DNA of 64,000 nt from Bacteroidales bacterium (GTDB lineage Bacteria; Bacteroidota; Bacteroidia; Bacteroidales; UBA932), in NCBI GenBank assembly GCA_024693285.1, contig JAILLE010000020.1, positions 1-64,000 of the forward strand, given 5' to 3'. Shown here in pieces: positions 41,808 to 50,360 of this stretch. The translations under genes and the position numbers were made by a program. The notes beneath the pieces were generated by a model that saw nothing but the letters and a program-made list of their open reading frames with translations, was not told where the DNA came from and ran no database searches. Numbering within the stretch: the stretch's first letter is position 1; each line of letters begins with the position of its first letter.

Positions 41808-43376
41808 ATGCGACAGCACATTTCCCTGATGGCCATCGCGGCATTGTGTGTCTCGGGCGCCGTTTACGCGCAAACTCAGAATGTTCCGGCAATCATCAAT
41901 GACGAGTCTCTTCTAAGAAGTTGGATCCAGACCATCTCGTCTGATGATTTCGGTGGGCGAAAACCCATGACTGAATACGAGGAGAAGACCGTCTCTTATT
42001 TGGCTGGGGAACTGGAAGCCCTTGGCCTGGAACCTGCCTTTGGCGGCAGCTGGTACCAGCCTTTCGAGATGATCGCCGTAACCGCGAAACCGGATGGTGG
42101 TAACTTCATTGTCAAAGGGAAGAAAAAGATCCGCCTAAATTATCCTGACGATATGGTGGTGTGGACCGCCCGAGCCACGGACAAGGTCAGCATCCCTAAA
42201 GCTGAATATGTCTTCTGCGGGTTCGGAATCCATGCTCCTGAATATGGGTGGGATGACTATGATGGAATAGACGTGAAAGGTAAGATCGTCATCGCCATGG
42301 TCAACGATCCCGGCTACTATGACGCCTCGCTTTTCCGGGGCCACAATATGACATACTATGGTAGGTGGCTCTACAAGTTCGAGGAGGCCAAGCGCCGTGG
42401 GGCTGCCGGCTGCCTTGTTCTTCATAACACGGAAGCCGCCAGCTACGGCTGGCATGTCTGCGTCAACGGACATATGGAAGATAACCTGGCTCTTTACAAT
42501 CCTGAAACGGACAATGCCGACGAGCTCGCAGTAAAGGGGTGGCTTCATGAAAATGGAGCTCGCAAACTTTTTGAGGCCGCCGGAATTGACTTGGACACAG
42601 CTATTTCCGCAGCCAAGAAGCCCGGTTTCCGCAGCTTCTCGCTCAAGGTGAAAGGAGATGTGAATATGTCCGTCACATATGACATCCAAAAGACACGTAA
42701 TGTCGGCGGAATCCTCCCGGGAACGGATCTCAAGGACGAATTCGTCGTGATGAGTGCCCATTGGGATCATCTTGGTATCGGCACTCCGGATGAAACCGGT
42801 GACGCGATTTACAATGGCGCGGCTGATAATGGCTCCGGGATAGCCGGAGTCTTGCTTTCGGCTAAGAAGTTCAATCAAATGCCTTCCAAGCCTCGCCGCT
42901 CTGTCTTATTCTTTTTCCCGTCATCGGAAGAGAGCGGCCTTTTCGGTTCCGAATACTACTGCGCCCATCCGGTGGCGCCTATGGAAAAGACCGTGGCTTG
43001 CCTCAATTTCGAGAGTGTCGGTCCGGCGGAACTGACTCACGATGTGGTGATTCTAGGAGGGGAGGAGAGTGTCCTTAGGCCTTATTATGAGGCTGCCGCC
43101 GCGGCGCAAGGAAGGTACATCTTCTATGATGATGACAATTCGGACGGATGGTTCTTCAGATCTGACCACTTTAACTTCGTTAAGAAAGGCGTCCCTTCTG
43201 TTGTTGTGGAGAACGGACTCCATCCGGTAGACCCATCTCGCCCCAACAAATATCCCATGCCGGTCTGGTACCATAAACCGTCGGATGAGTACCGCGCTGA
43301 TTGGGACCTTAGCGGCACCGTCGCCAACGTTAACCTTATCTATAGTGTAGGCGTATTCCTGGCGAATCTCAAATGA
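41808..43376 (+). CDS. M28-family zinc aminopeptidase with PA domain, exported
   Basis: This 522-residue protein has a signal peptide (ending AVYAQT), a first peptidase segment, an inserted PA domain (CGFGIHAPEYGWDDYDGIDVKGKIVIAMVNDPG, cited in part), and the M28 core. Zinc ligands appear as His in SAHWDHLG, bridging Asp in NGAADNGSG, the EE pair in SSEESGLFGS, and His in RSDHFNF. The fourth ligand position, usually Asp in an N-x-D segment, reads NFESVG, an Asp-to-Glu change. It should trim amino acids from peptides in the periplasm. It follows the DUF362 gene closely and lies 36 bases before the propeller gene. Confidence 0.9.
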   Translation: MRQHISLMAIAALCVSGAVYAQTQNVPAIINDESLLRSWIQTISSDDFGGRKPMTEYEEKTVSYLAGELEALGLEPAFGGSWYQPFEMIAVTAKPDGGNFIVKGKKKIRLNYPDDMVVWTARATDKVSIPKAEYVFCGFGIHAPEYGWDDYDGIDVKGKIVIAMVNDPGYYDASLFRGHNMTYYGRWLYKFEEAKRRGAAGCLVLHNTEAASYGWHVCVNGHMEDNLALYNPETDNADELAVKGWLHENGARKLFEAAGIDLDTAISAAKKPGFRSFSLKVKGDVNMSVTYDIQKTRNVGGILPGTDLKDEFVVMSAHWDHLGIGTPDETGDAIYNGAADNGSGIAGVLLSAKKFNQMPSKPRRSVLFFFPSSEESGLFGSEYYCAHPVAPMEKTVACLNFESVGPAELTHDVVILGGEESVLRPYYEAAAAAQGRYIFYDDDNSDGWFFRSDHFNFVKKGVPSVVVENGLHPVDPSRPNKYPMPVWYHKPSDEYRADWDLSGTVANVNLIYSVGVFLANLK

Positions 43377-43412
43377 TCATTTATCGGTCCGGATTGGTTT
43401 AACTACTGGAAT

Positions 43413-44678
43413 ATGAGACGTTTGCCATTGATTATAATTGCTTTGGTCAGTGCGGTGATGTGCCGGAACGCCGGTCCGGAACCATTTCCCGAGGTGGGGG
43501 AGCCGTATGCTATCACTTCCGGGCCAAAAGAGCACCTTCTCGCCAGTTATTTCGGAATCAATTCATGGAGTCCTGACGGGCGGTATGTCAGTGTTCTGGA
43601 AATCGGTTTCAGTGGACGGCTTGCCGAGCAAACAGATACGGCCACAATCGCTCTCGTCGACCTTCAAGACGGCAACAAGTTGATCCCTGTTTCAAAGACT
43701 ACCTGCTGGAATTTCCAGGAGGCCGCGATGTTTCATTGGCTGCAATGGGAAGATGGGCTATGTGCGTTCAACGATTGCCGTGATGGTCATTTCGTGACTG
43801 TGGTCCTGAATTGGAAGACGGGTCAAGAAAGGATAATCCCTTATCCTATAAGCGCTGTGGACAGGAATGGTGAGTGGGCGGTAAGCATCAATTACGCCCG
43901 TCTCAGACTTTGTCGTCCTGATTATGGGTACGCCGGACCTGGTCAGGAGGCGAGGGAGAATGAGGTTTGGCCAAACGATGATGGCTTGCGTCTGGTCAAC
44001 CTGAAGACAGGAGACTCCAAACTGATTTTGACGGTTGCCCAAGCAAAGGATCTCATGCCTGAAATAACCAAGGAGGATGGATTGGCCTATTTCTGCCACA
44101 CTATAATCAGCCCAAACGCCAAGAGGATATTTTTCCTCGCCAGGACTGTCGAGAACTTCCGGAAACAGTTGGAAACTAGGGGAATAATCTATAACTGGGA
44201 TACGGTGTCCCTGACTGTTGACACCGATGGTTCGAACCTTCGCCGATGCTTCCCTGACGGATGGAAAGGATCTCACTTCAATTGGTTTGATGACGAGACG
44301 CTTGCGGTCACCGCATGCTGGGATGGCGGCGATTGTTGGGCCCATACCATATTCAAGGTAGGGGAGGAAGAAAAGGTCAGGCATATTGCCCCAGGAATAA
44401 TGGATTGGGACGGCCATCTGATTTTCTCCCCGAACGGTAAATTCCTCTCCTCAGACGGCTATTGGAACAAGGATAAGTTCCGGAGTTGGGTGCTCGTCCG
44501 GCTTGAGGATGAGGCGATTATGCCACTAGGCAGGTTTTACGTTCCCGAGGAATACACCGAGCAATATTCACGATGTGATCTCCATCCCAGATGGCGTCCC
44601 GACGGGACTCAACTGGGTTTCAACTCCGTTCATGAGGGATCCCGCCAAGTCTATCTGCGGGACGTGAAGTGGAAGTGA
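43413..44678 (+). CDS. Beta-propeller exported protein, TolB/oligogalacturonate-lyase-like
   Basis: This 421-residue protein has a signal-like N-terminus and propeller repeats with SPDG-type turns (SWSPDGRYVSVL, IISPNAKRIFFL, LIFSPNGKFLSS, RWRPDGTQLGFNS). It resembles a family of uncharacterised propellers seen in Bacteroidetes and Planctomycetes (pattern ISAVDRNGEWAVSINYARL, CRPDYGYAG). The last blade, DLHPRWRPDG, recalls the histidine-bearing blade of PL22 oligogalacturonate lyases, but the full metal-binding set is not evident, so lyase activity is only a possibility. Its stop codon touches the stop codon of the convergent PfkB kinase gene. Confidence 0.7.
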   Translation: MRRLPLIIIALVSAVMCRNAGPEPFPEVGEPYAITSGPKEHLLASYFGINSWSPDGRYVSVLEIGFSGRLAEQTDTATIALVDLQDGNKLIPVSKTTCWNFQEAAMFHWLQWEDGLCAFNDCRDGHFVTVVLNWKTGQERIIPYPISAVDRNGEWAVSINYARLRLCRPDYGYAGPGQEARENEVWPNDDGLRLVNLKTGDSKLILTVAQAKDLMPEITKEDGLAYFCHTIISPNAKRIFFLARTVENFRKQLETRGIIYNWDTVSLTVDTDGSNLRRCFPDGWKGSHFNWFDDETLAVTACWDGGDCWAHTIFKVGEEEKVRHIAPGIMDWDGHLIFSPNGKFLSSDGYWNKDKFRSWVLVRLEDEAIMPLGRFYVPEEYTEQYSRCDLHPRWRPDGTQLGFNSVHEGSRQVYLRDVKWK

Positions 44679-45548
44679 TTATTTCAAGTCTTCCGGGATC
44701 ACTGGCATCGCTCCGCTCTGGGTGCAGACAAAGGCTGAAACCTTGACAGCGGCCTTATGGGCCTCCCGGACAGTCTTTCCCTTAAGAATAGAAGCCACGA
44801 AAGCTCCCGTAAAAGAGTCACCGGCTCCGACTGTGTCGGCGACGTTCACCTTCGGCGTCTCTATGAAAGATGAGACATCCCCTGAGAACACATGGCTGCC
44901 GTTAACCCCGCAAGTGAGGATCAACATCTTGAGCCCATATTCATCAATGATTGACCTGCAGAGGCCCTCTGTCGGAAGATCTTCAAGCCTGAACATCTCT
45001 TTCACTATCTCAAGTTCCTCGTCATTGATCTTCAGGATGTCACATCTCCGCAAGGAATCTTCGATGATCTCCTTGCTATAGAATGATTGCCGCAGATTGA
45101 TGTCGAACACTTTAAGACAGTCCTCAGGGACAGCGTCGAGGAACCAGCCGATAGTCTCCCTGCTCACAGGGTTCCTTTGCGCGAGTGATCCGAAACAAAC
45201 CGCCTGCGCCCTTCCGGCCAAGTCTGCCAATTCCTTGGTATAAGGAATATTATCCCAAGCCACATCCTCCTTGATCTCGTACTGCGGGATTCCATTTGAG
45301 TCCAAAGTGACCTGGACCGTCCCGGTCGGGTAGTCTATACGGTCAAGATGGAAGGGGAGTCCATGCTCTTCAAGTTCCTTGGCGATCTCCTCGCCTAAAG
45401 GATCCAGCCCGATAGCGCTCACCGCCATGCTCTCAAGACCAAACTGGCCTGCGTGGAAAGCGAAATTCGCGGGGGCTCCACCTAGCTTCTTCCCTTCGGG
45501 AAGCATGTCCCAGAGAGCTTCACCAATTCCGATAACTAACCTATCCAT
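44679..45548 (-). CDS. PfkB-family sugar kinase, fructokinase-like
   Basis: This 289-residue cytoplasmic kinase has the N-terminal sugar-site motif GGAPANFAFHAGQFG (about 23-37), the fructokinase-type IGEALWDMLPEG opening, and the PfkB signature DTVGAGDSFTGAF with catalytic Asp244. The closest type is fructokinase, though related enzymes act on other ketoses. It is the last gene of the four-gene minus-strand operon and starts 2 bases after the transporter stop. By position it should phosphorylate the sugar imported by that transporter. Confidence 0.92.
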   Translation of the reverse strand: MDRLVIGIGEALWDMLPEGKKLGGAPANFAFHAGQFGLESMAVSAIGLDPLGEEIAKELEEHGLPFHLDRIDYPTGTVQVTLDSNGIPQYEIKEDVAWDNIPYTKELADLAGRAQAVCFGSLAQRNPVSRETIGWFLDAVPEDCLKVFDINLRQSFYSKEIIEDSLRRCDILKINDEELEIVKEMFRLEDLPTEGLCRSIIDEYGLKMLILTCGVNGSHVFSGDVSSFIETPKVNVADTVGAGDSFTGAFVASILKGKTVREAHKAAVKVSAFVCTQSGAMPVIPEDLK

Positions 45549-45550
45549 AG

Positions 45551-46702
45551 CTATTTACGGATAAGTGATGAGTAATAGAGAAGGTAGAGTGCGCCGATGA
45601 ACATAACCGCGATCGCACCAGCCTGTCCGACAGCGTCGGAGGCGAACCCCATAAGCAGCGGGAATATGGTTCCGCCGAAAAGGCCCATGATCATTAGTCC
45701 CGAGACCTCGTTCTGCTTATCCGGAACAGCAAGCAGAGCCTGGGAGAACACTATCGAGAAGAGATTCGAGTTGGCGAGTCCGATCATCACAATGGCGGTG
45801 TAGAGAATCGCCTTCGTTCCGCCGAAGAACATCAGGCACATGGCGGCGGCCATCAGTATCACATTGAGTAAGAAGAACTTCTTGTGGCTGAACTTGGAGA
45901 GGATGAACGACCCCAGCAGGCTTCCTATTGTACGGCAGATGAAATACAGGCTGGTCGCGAATCCGGCCTGGGTGAGGGTCATACCTACACGCTCCATGAG
46001 GAGCTTGGGAGCGGTCGTGTTAGTTCCCACATCGATTCCCACATGGCACATTATGCTGAGGAAAGAGAACAGCACGAAAGGTTTCCCGAGGAGCTTGAAG
46101 CAGTCAGCGAAGCCTGAGGCCTTCTCGCTGACCGTCTCCCTCTCTATTGAAGTTCCTGCCAGAAGAAGGGCGGCGACAATACCGATTATTCCATAGACCG
46201 GGAAAAGAAGCCTCCATCCCAGCCCGAAGGAGGGAAGGGCTGCCGTCGCTCCCCACATGGCGATATAAGGGGCCATGAAAGAGGCGATCGCTTTGACAAA
46301 CTGCCCGAATGTCATAGTGCTGGCCAGGCCGTCTCCCTTCACGATATTGGCGATAAGAGGGTTGAGGGAGGTTTGCATAATGGCGTTGCCTATTCCCAGG
46401 AGGGAGAATGCGGCGAGCATTAGGGCATAACTCTCCCCGAATATCGGCAATATGAGAGAGAGGATAGTGATCGCCAGGGACAGCAGCACGGTATTCTTCC
46501 GTCCTATCTTATTCATCAGCATCCCGGTCGGGACGGAGAAAATGAGGAACCAGAAGAAGACCAGTGAAGGGAATATATTGGCGGCTGAATCACTTAGTCC
46601 CAGGTCGGATTGTACGTAGTTTGACGCTATGCCCACAAGGTCCACAAACCCCATGGCGAAGAAGCATAGCATCACGGGGATGAGTTGTAACTTCTTATTC
46701 AT
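45551..46702 (-). CDS. MFS sugar transporter, FucP/FHS-like
   Basis: This 383-residue inner-membrane protein has about 12 hydrophobic helices. The start MNKKLQLIPVMLCFFAMGFVD, the loop MNKIGRKNTVLL after helix 2, and the GIGNAIMQTSLNPLIANIV segment match fucose:H+ symporter-type MFS carriers, which move fucose, glucose, galactose or related sugars by proton symport. It lies 3 bases after the oxidoreductase gene and 2 before the kinase gene, so it is very likely the importer for the product of the exported enzymes of this operon. Confidence 0.9.
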   Translation of the reverse strand: MNKKLQLIPVMLCFFAMGFVDLVGIASNYVQSDLGLSDSAANIFPSLVFFWFLIFSVPTGMLMNKIGRKNTVLLSLAITILSLILPIFGESYALMLAAFSLLGIGNAIMQTSLNPLIANIVKGDGLASTMTFGQFVKAIASFMAPYIAMWGATAALPSFGLGWRLLFPVYGIIGIVAALLLAGTSIERETVSEKASGFADCFKLLGKPFVLFSFLSIMCHVGIDVGTNTTAPKLLMERVGMTLTQAGFATSLYFICRTIGSLLGSFILSKFSHKKFFLLNVILMAAAMCLMFFGGTKAILYTAIVMIGLANSNLFSIVFSQALLAVPDKQNEVSGLMIMGLFGGTIFPLLMGFASDAVGQAGAIAVMFIGALYLLYYSSLIRK

Positions 46703-46705
46703 AAA

Positions 46706-48064
46706 TTAGATGTACTTGAATGGTTTGAACGGTTTGCCTCCAGCCATGATTTCCTGCTTTGCCTCGTCGAAGGTCACTTTCTCTCCTGAACGGACAGCGG
46801 CATTTGTCATCATAGTGGCGATGGAGTGGTTGTATCCGGCGATGACGGGGGCGTTGGGTTCCTTGCGGCTCTTGACGCACTCCATCCAGTTGCGCATGTG
46901 GAGATATGTCATGTCGTCTCCACCGGTGTTGGCGCCTGTCTCGATCTTGATGGAAGGGAGCTTGAATGTCTCGAGGAGGTTAGCCTCCATTCCCATGGCT
47001 CCGGCGTCACCGGCGCTCAAACCTCCTGCGGAGGTGACCTCGTTCGTGTCGAGATTTAGTGTACCGCCATTGGAGAAATAGAGTTCCTTGACTCCTCCGG
47101 CCGAGTTGGTGAAGCGGGAGGTGTAGAGGACTTGGAAGCCGTCGGGGGAACCTTCAGGACCATAGTCCATCACCGCGGTCAGAGTGTCGTAGTTGCGGCG
47201 TCCGTCCTTCCAGAGATAAATGCCTCCGTTCGCGGCGACGCTTCTTGGATGGCTCAGTCCGGTAAACCAGTGGACAGTGTCGATCTGGTGGGACATCCAC
47301 TGCCCGGGAATGCCTGATGAATATGGCCAGAACAGCCTGTATTCCAAGTATTTCCGTGGATCCCACGGCTCGTATGGACGGTTGCAGAGGAATCTCTTCC
47401 AGTCTGTGTCCTCCTCACGGCATTCGGCCACAAGGGCGGGACGGCGCCAACGTCCGGGCTGGTTGACATTCCAGCTCATCTCCACCATAGTGATCTGGCC
47501 GAACTTGCCTGAGTTGATATATTCACAAGCGGCCTGGTAATTGGGGGCTGAGCGGCGCTGGGATCCGATCTGCACGATCTTTCCGGACTCGGTAGCGATC
47601 TTGAGAGCCTTCCGGGCATCCGCCATGGTCTCGGCGAAGGGCTTCTCGCAATAAGCGTCACATCCGGCCTGGACCGCCTCAATAAGGTGGGTGGCGTGCT
47701 GGAAATCAGCGGTTGAGATAATCACGGCGTCGCACATCCCGGAATCATAAAGCTCCTCATTGTTGCGGAACAACTTGACATCGATTCCGTATTTCTCCTT
47801 GAAGAACACCCTGGCCTCCTCACGGCGGCGGTTCCAGATGTCGGACACGGCTACGATCTCGAAGCCGAGCTCCTCGGCGTTCGCCATGAATGTGGGGATC
47901 AGCGAGCTGCGGCAACGGTCTGAGAATCCGATGATTCCGACCCTTACCCTGTCGTTGGCTCTGAGGGATCCTGAATATATCTTGGCGTCAAGCGCCATTC
48001 CACCGAGCATAAGGCCTCCAGTGGCCGCCAGGCTCGTTTTGATGAATTCCCGTCTGGTCTGCAT
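46706..48064 (-). CDS. Gfo/Idh/MocA oxidoreductase with Tat signal and atypical nucleotide motif
   Basis: This 452-residue protein starts with a twin-arginine signal (TRREFIKTSLAATGGLMLGG), so it is probably exported folded. The dinucleotide site, normally GxGxxG, reads GIIGFSDRCR, with Ser48 and Cys51 in place of two glycines. The EKP motif (140-142) and the helix after it are kept, as is the C-terminal beta domain with the MxxEANLLETF segment. The changed loop may mean altered cofactor binding or a permanently bound cofactor. It lies 9 bases after the isomerase-like gene and 3 before the transporter gene. Role inferred: redox change of a sugar in the periplasm. Confidence 0.88.
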   Translation of the reverse strand: MQTRREFIKTSLAATGGLMLGGMALDAKIYSGSLRANDRVRVGIIGFSDRCRSSLIPTFMANAEELGFEIVAVSDIWNRRREEARVFFKEKYGIDVKLFRNNEELYDSGMCDAVIISTADFQHATHLIEAVQAGCDAYCEKPFAETMADARKALKIATESGKIVQIGSQRRSAPNYQAACEYINSGKFGQITMVEMSWNVNQPGRWRRPALVAECREEDTDWKRFLCNRPYEPWDPRKYLEYRLFWPYSSGIPGQWMSHQIDTVHWFTGLSHPRSVAANGGIYLWKDGRRNYDTLTAVMDYGPEGSPDGFQVLYTSRFTNSAGGVKELYFSNGGTLNLDTNEVTSAGGLSAGDAGAMGMEANLLETFKLPSIKIETGANTGGDDMTYLHMRNWMECVKSRKEPNAPVIAGYNHSIATMMTNAAVRSGEKVTFDEAKQEIMAGGKPFKPFKYI

Positions 48065-48073
48065 AGTCTTGTG

Positions 48074-48943
48074 TTATTTAATTGAATTAATTTGCTCTTT
48101 CATCACTTCGACTGCCTTCGGAAGCTGCGAGCTGACATCCTGCCAGGAGCATTCGAAAGATATCCTTCCGTCATACATGATTTCCTTCAACGCCTTGAAA
48201 TAAGGTGTGAAGTCATCACCTTTCACGCCGGGAGCCGTCCGCTCCTCACATTCGGCGATATGGCAGTGGACTAACTTGTCCGCCGACTTGATGATGTCCT
48301 CCGGACCTTCTTTCATCCTGGCCATGTGGAAGAGGTCGGCGATCACACAGATATAGTCGCTGCCGGTCTTCCTGGCGATTTCAGCGCCCTCCGGAACTGT
48401 GTTGATGAAATTGCTCTCAGATGCCTGCAGCGGCTCGAGAGCGACCACCACATGATGCTCCTCAGCGGCGGGTGCGATGCGTTTAAGGAAATCCACAAAC
48501 TGCTTCTCCGCCTCAGCCCTGTCGAAACCCTCGGGGATATTCCTTGATCCGCTGCTTCCCAAAACAAGGATTTCGATTCCTATTTCCTCCGCGCGCCGAA
48601 TGGCTGTCTCCGAATACTTTACCGCGCGTTCGATATCAGCCTCGGGTCCCACAACCTTGATCTCGCCGGGGAAGAAACCGTTGGCGGAATAAATAGGAGG
48701 GGTGATAGTTTTCGCTAATTCTTTGTTGGCGGCGAATTCCTCGTCGCTTTTCTCGGGCATCAAGAAGCCGCTCACATTTGCTTCGAGATAGTCCAGCCCG
48801 GCGGCTTTAGCCGCTTCGGCGTGACCTGTGCCACAGATCCCCAGATGTTTATCCAACTCGAATTTGAACTTTGGCTTACAACTTTGGAAAAGGATTACGG
48901 CGACTAACGCGGCGGCATATAGTACGATTTGAAAAGTACGCAT
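48074..48943 (-). CDS. Sugar phosphate isomerase/epimerase-like lipoprotein
   Basis: This 289-residue protein combines a signal peptide and lipobox (ILFQSC) with an AP-endonuclease-2-type TIM barrel, as in xylose isomerase-like sugar epimerases. Visible features are GLDYLEANVSGFL, EILVLGSSGSRNIPEG, VVVALEPLQASESNFINT, VIADLFHMARMKEG, HIAECEERTAPG and RISFECSWQDV, which carry the Glu, Asp, His and Glu metal ligands of the fold. An exported member cannot act on cytoplasmic sugar phosphates, so a free sugar or oxidised glycoside is more likely. The ATG at 48943 gives the normal signal peptide; a TATATTTG box lies at 48967-48974 on this strand. It is the first gene of the operon. Confidence 0.87.
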   Translation of the reverse strand: MRTFQIVLYAAALVAVILFQSCKPKFKFELDKHLGICGTGHAEAAKAAGLDYLEANVSGFLMPEKSDEEFAANKELAKTITPPIYSANGFFPGEIKVVGPEADIERAVKYSETAIRRAEEIGIEILVLGSSGSRNIPEGFDRAEAEKQFVDFLKRIAPAAEEHHVVVALEPLQASESNFINTVPEGAEIARKTGSDYICVIADLFHMARMKEGPEDIIKSADKLVHCHIAECEERTAPGVKGDDFTPYFKALKEIMYDGRISFECSWQDVSSQLPKAVEVMKEQINSIK

Positions 48944-48966
48944 GACTGAAAAAAGTGTTATCTTTA

Positions 48967-48974
48967 CAAATATA
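48967..48974 (-). promoter_or_regulatory. -7 box of the redox/import operon
   Basis: Minus-strand TATATTTG matches TAnnTTTG and ends 23 bases before the ATG of the isomerase-like gene. A -33 site is not clear. The facing CE15-like gene starts only 32 bases away, so regulation of the two may be linked. Confidence 0.5.
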
Positions 48975-49005
48975 ACCATAATCAATTATAAACACATATC
49001 ACTAT

Positions 49006-50325
49006 ATGACAAAAAACAGGTTTTTCCTTTTGGTGGCGGCAGCCCTCTTTCTGGCTGTCACCGCATCGGCGCAGAGTGTGAATTATGACGAGGCCGCCGT
49101 AGCCCCGTACACCCTTCAGGATCCGTTGGTGTTCGCGAATGGTAAAAAGGTGAAAAAGAGTCAGTGGCAAGAGCGCCGGGCGGAGATTCTGGACATGTTC
49201 CAGCATGAGATGTACGGAGTTTTGCCTCCGAAGGGCGAAGGGATATTCCTTGAGACCATCGAGGAAGGGCCGACGCTCCATGGACAGGGGACCAGGAGGC
49301 AGGTGAGGATGTGGTTTCGTCCCGATAAGACAGGCCCCAAGGTGGACTGGCTGATAGTGACTCCGGATAATGTGGAAGGTCCTGTCCCTGTGGTGCTTAT
49401 GTATAATTATGCCGGCAATCATACCGTCCTTCCCGACGAGGAGATCCTGGTGTCTGACGCATGGTTCGCCGGCCTGTTCGGGGAACAGGATCATAAGGCC
49501 TCGGAAGCTGATCGTGGAAAATATAACCGGGATGGTGAAAAGACCGTCTATCCTGTGGGAACACTTGCCGCCCGTGGCTATGCGTTTGTCACCGCCACTT
49601 ACAATGAGGTCTCTCCAGATCCGTACATGGCTGAAGTGAAAGACGGTGTCAAGTTGCAGGACAGCTTCGCCTATACGGGAATATTTGATCTGTGGGGCCC
49701 TAGGGATCCGTCACGTGACGACAACACCACTTCCCTTATGGCTTGGGCCTGGGTGCTTATGAGGGCTATGGATATGATTGAGTCAGACCCTGCCTTAGAC
49801 CAGAATAAGGTGATTCTGACTGGGTATTCAAGGCTCGCCAAGGCCGCTTTGATAGCCGGTGCCTTTGATGATAGGTTCCCCGTGGTCGTCCCTGTCCAGA
49901 CCGGAGGTGGGGGAGTCCCGCTCGCCAAACGTAATTACGGTGAGTCTGTGGCCACGGAAGTGGTGTCTTTCAGACATTGGTATTGCAGGGCTTATGACAA
50001 ATATGCGGACAATACTGACGCTATGCCTTTTGACCAGCATCTCCTTCTCTCATGTATCGCGCCCAGGGGACTATTGGTCGAAGGCTTCGACGAGGGATGG
50101 TTCGACACGAAGGGGGAGTATCTGGCTGTAAAGGCTGCCAGTCCCACATGGAAGTTCCTGGGTAAGAAGGGAATGCCTAATGTGGAGTGGCCTGATGATT
50201 ATGATATATCGGGCATCGGCCCTTTCCTTGGATACTACCATAGAAAGGGAGAGCATGGAATAGCACCTCTTGATTGGCAGTTGATGTTGGATTTCGCTGA
50301 GGGGATTTGGAAAGCGAAGAAATAG
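49006..50325 (+). CDS. CE15-like glucuronoyl esterase-family exported hydrolase
   Basis: This 439-residue protein has a signal peptide (ending ASAQS) and an alpha/beta-hydrolase domain like bacterial CE15 enzymes, which cut ester bonds between lignin alcohols and methyl-glucuronate on xylan. The nucleophile is Ser275 in TGYSRLAKAAL; the usual form is G-x-S-R-x-G-K, so the second Gly is Ala here. Downstream, PVQTGGGGVPLAKRNYGESV, the SFRHWYC segment and the C-terminal KGEHGIAPLDW with the likely catalytic His support the family. The Gly change does not touch the triad. It is divergent from the redox/import operon, and the SDR promoter begins inside its 3' end. Confidence 0.82.
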   Translation: MTKNRFFLLVAAALFLAVTASAQSVNYDEAAVAPYTLQDPLVFANGKKVKKSQWQERRAEILDMFQHEMYGVLPPKGEGIFLETIEEGPTLHGQGTRRQVRMWFRPDKTGPKVDWLIVTPDNVEGPVPVVLMYNYAGNHTVLPDEEILVSDAWFAGLFGEQDHKASEADRGKYNRDGEKTVYPVGTLAARGYAFVTATYNEVSPDPYMAEVKDGVKLQDSFAYTGIFDLWGPRDPSRDDNTTSLMAWAWVLMRAMDMIESDPALDQNKVILTGYSRLAKAALIAGAFDDRFPVVVPVQTGGGGVPLAKRNYGESVATEVVSFRHWYCRAYDKYADNTDAMPFDQHLLLSCIAPRGLLVEGFDEGWFDTKGEYLAVKAASPTWKFLGKKGMPNVEWPDDYDISGIGPFLGYYHRKGEHGIAPLDWQLMLDFAEGIWKAKK

Positions 50326-50336
50326 TGCTATCTTCG
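50306..50336 (+). promoter_or_regulatory. Promoter of the SDR gene
   Basis: TTTG (50306-50309) and TATCTTCG (50329-50336) are 19 bases apart, one mismatch from consensus. The -33 element lies within the end of the esterase gene. The ATG follows 24 bases after the box. Confidence 0.6.
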
Positions 50337-50360
50337 CGGATTGCTAAAACGATATAAACA

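Noticed and set aside
42135..42878. Antisense reading opposite the M28 peptidase
   Set aside because: Explained by codon bias of the sense gene, which has intact zinc-site motifs.
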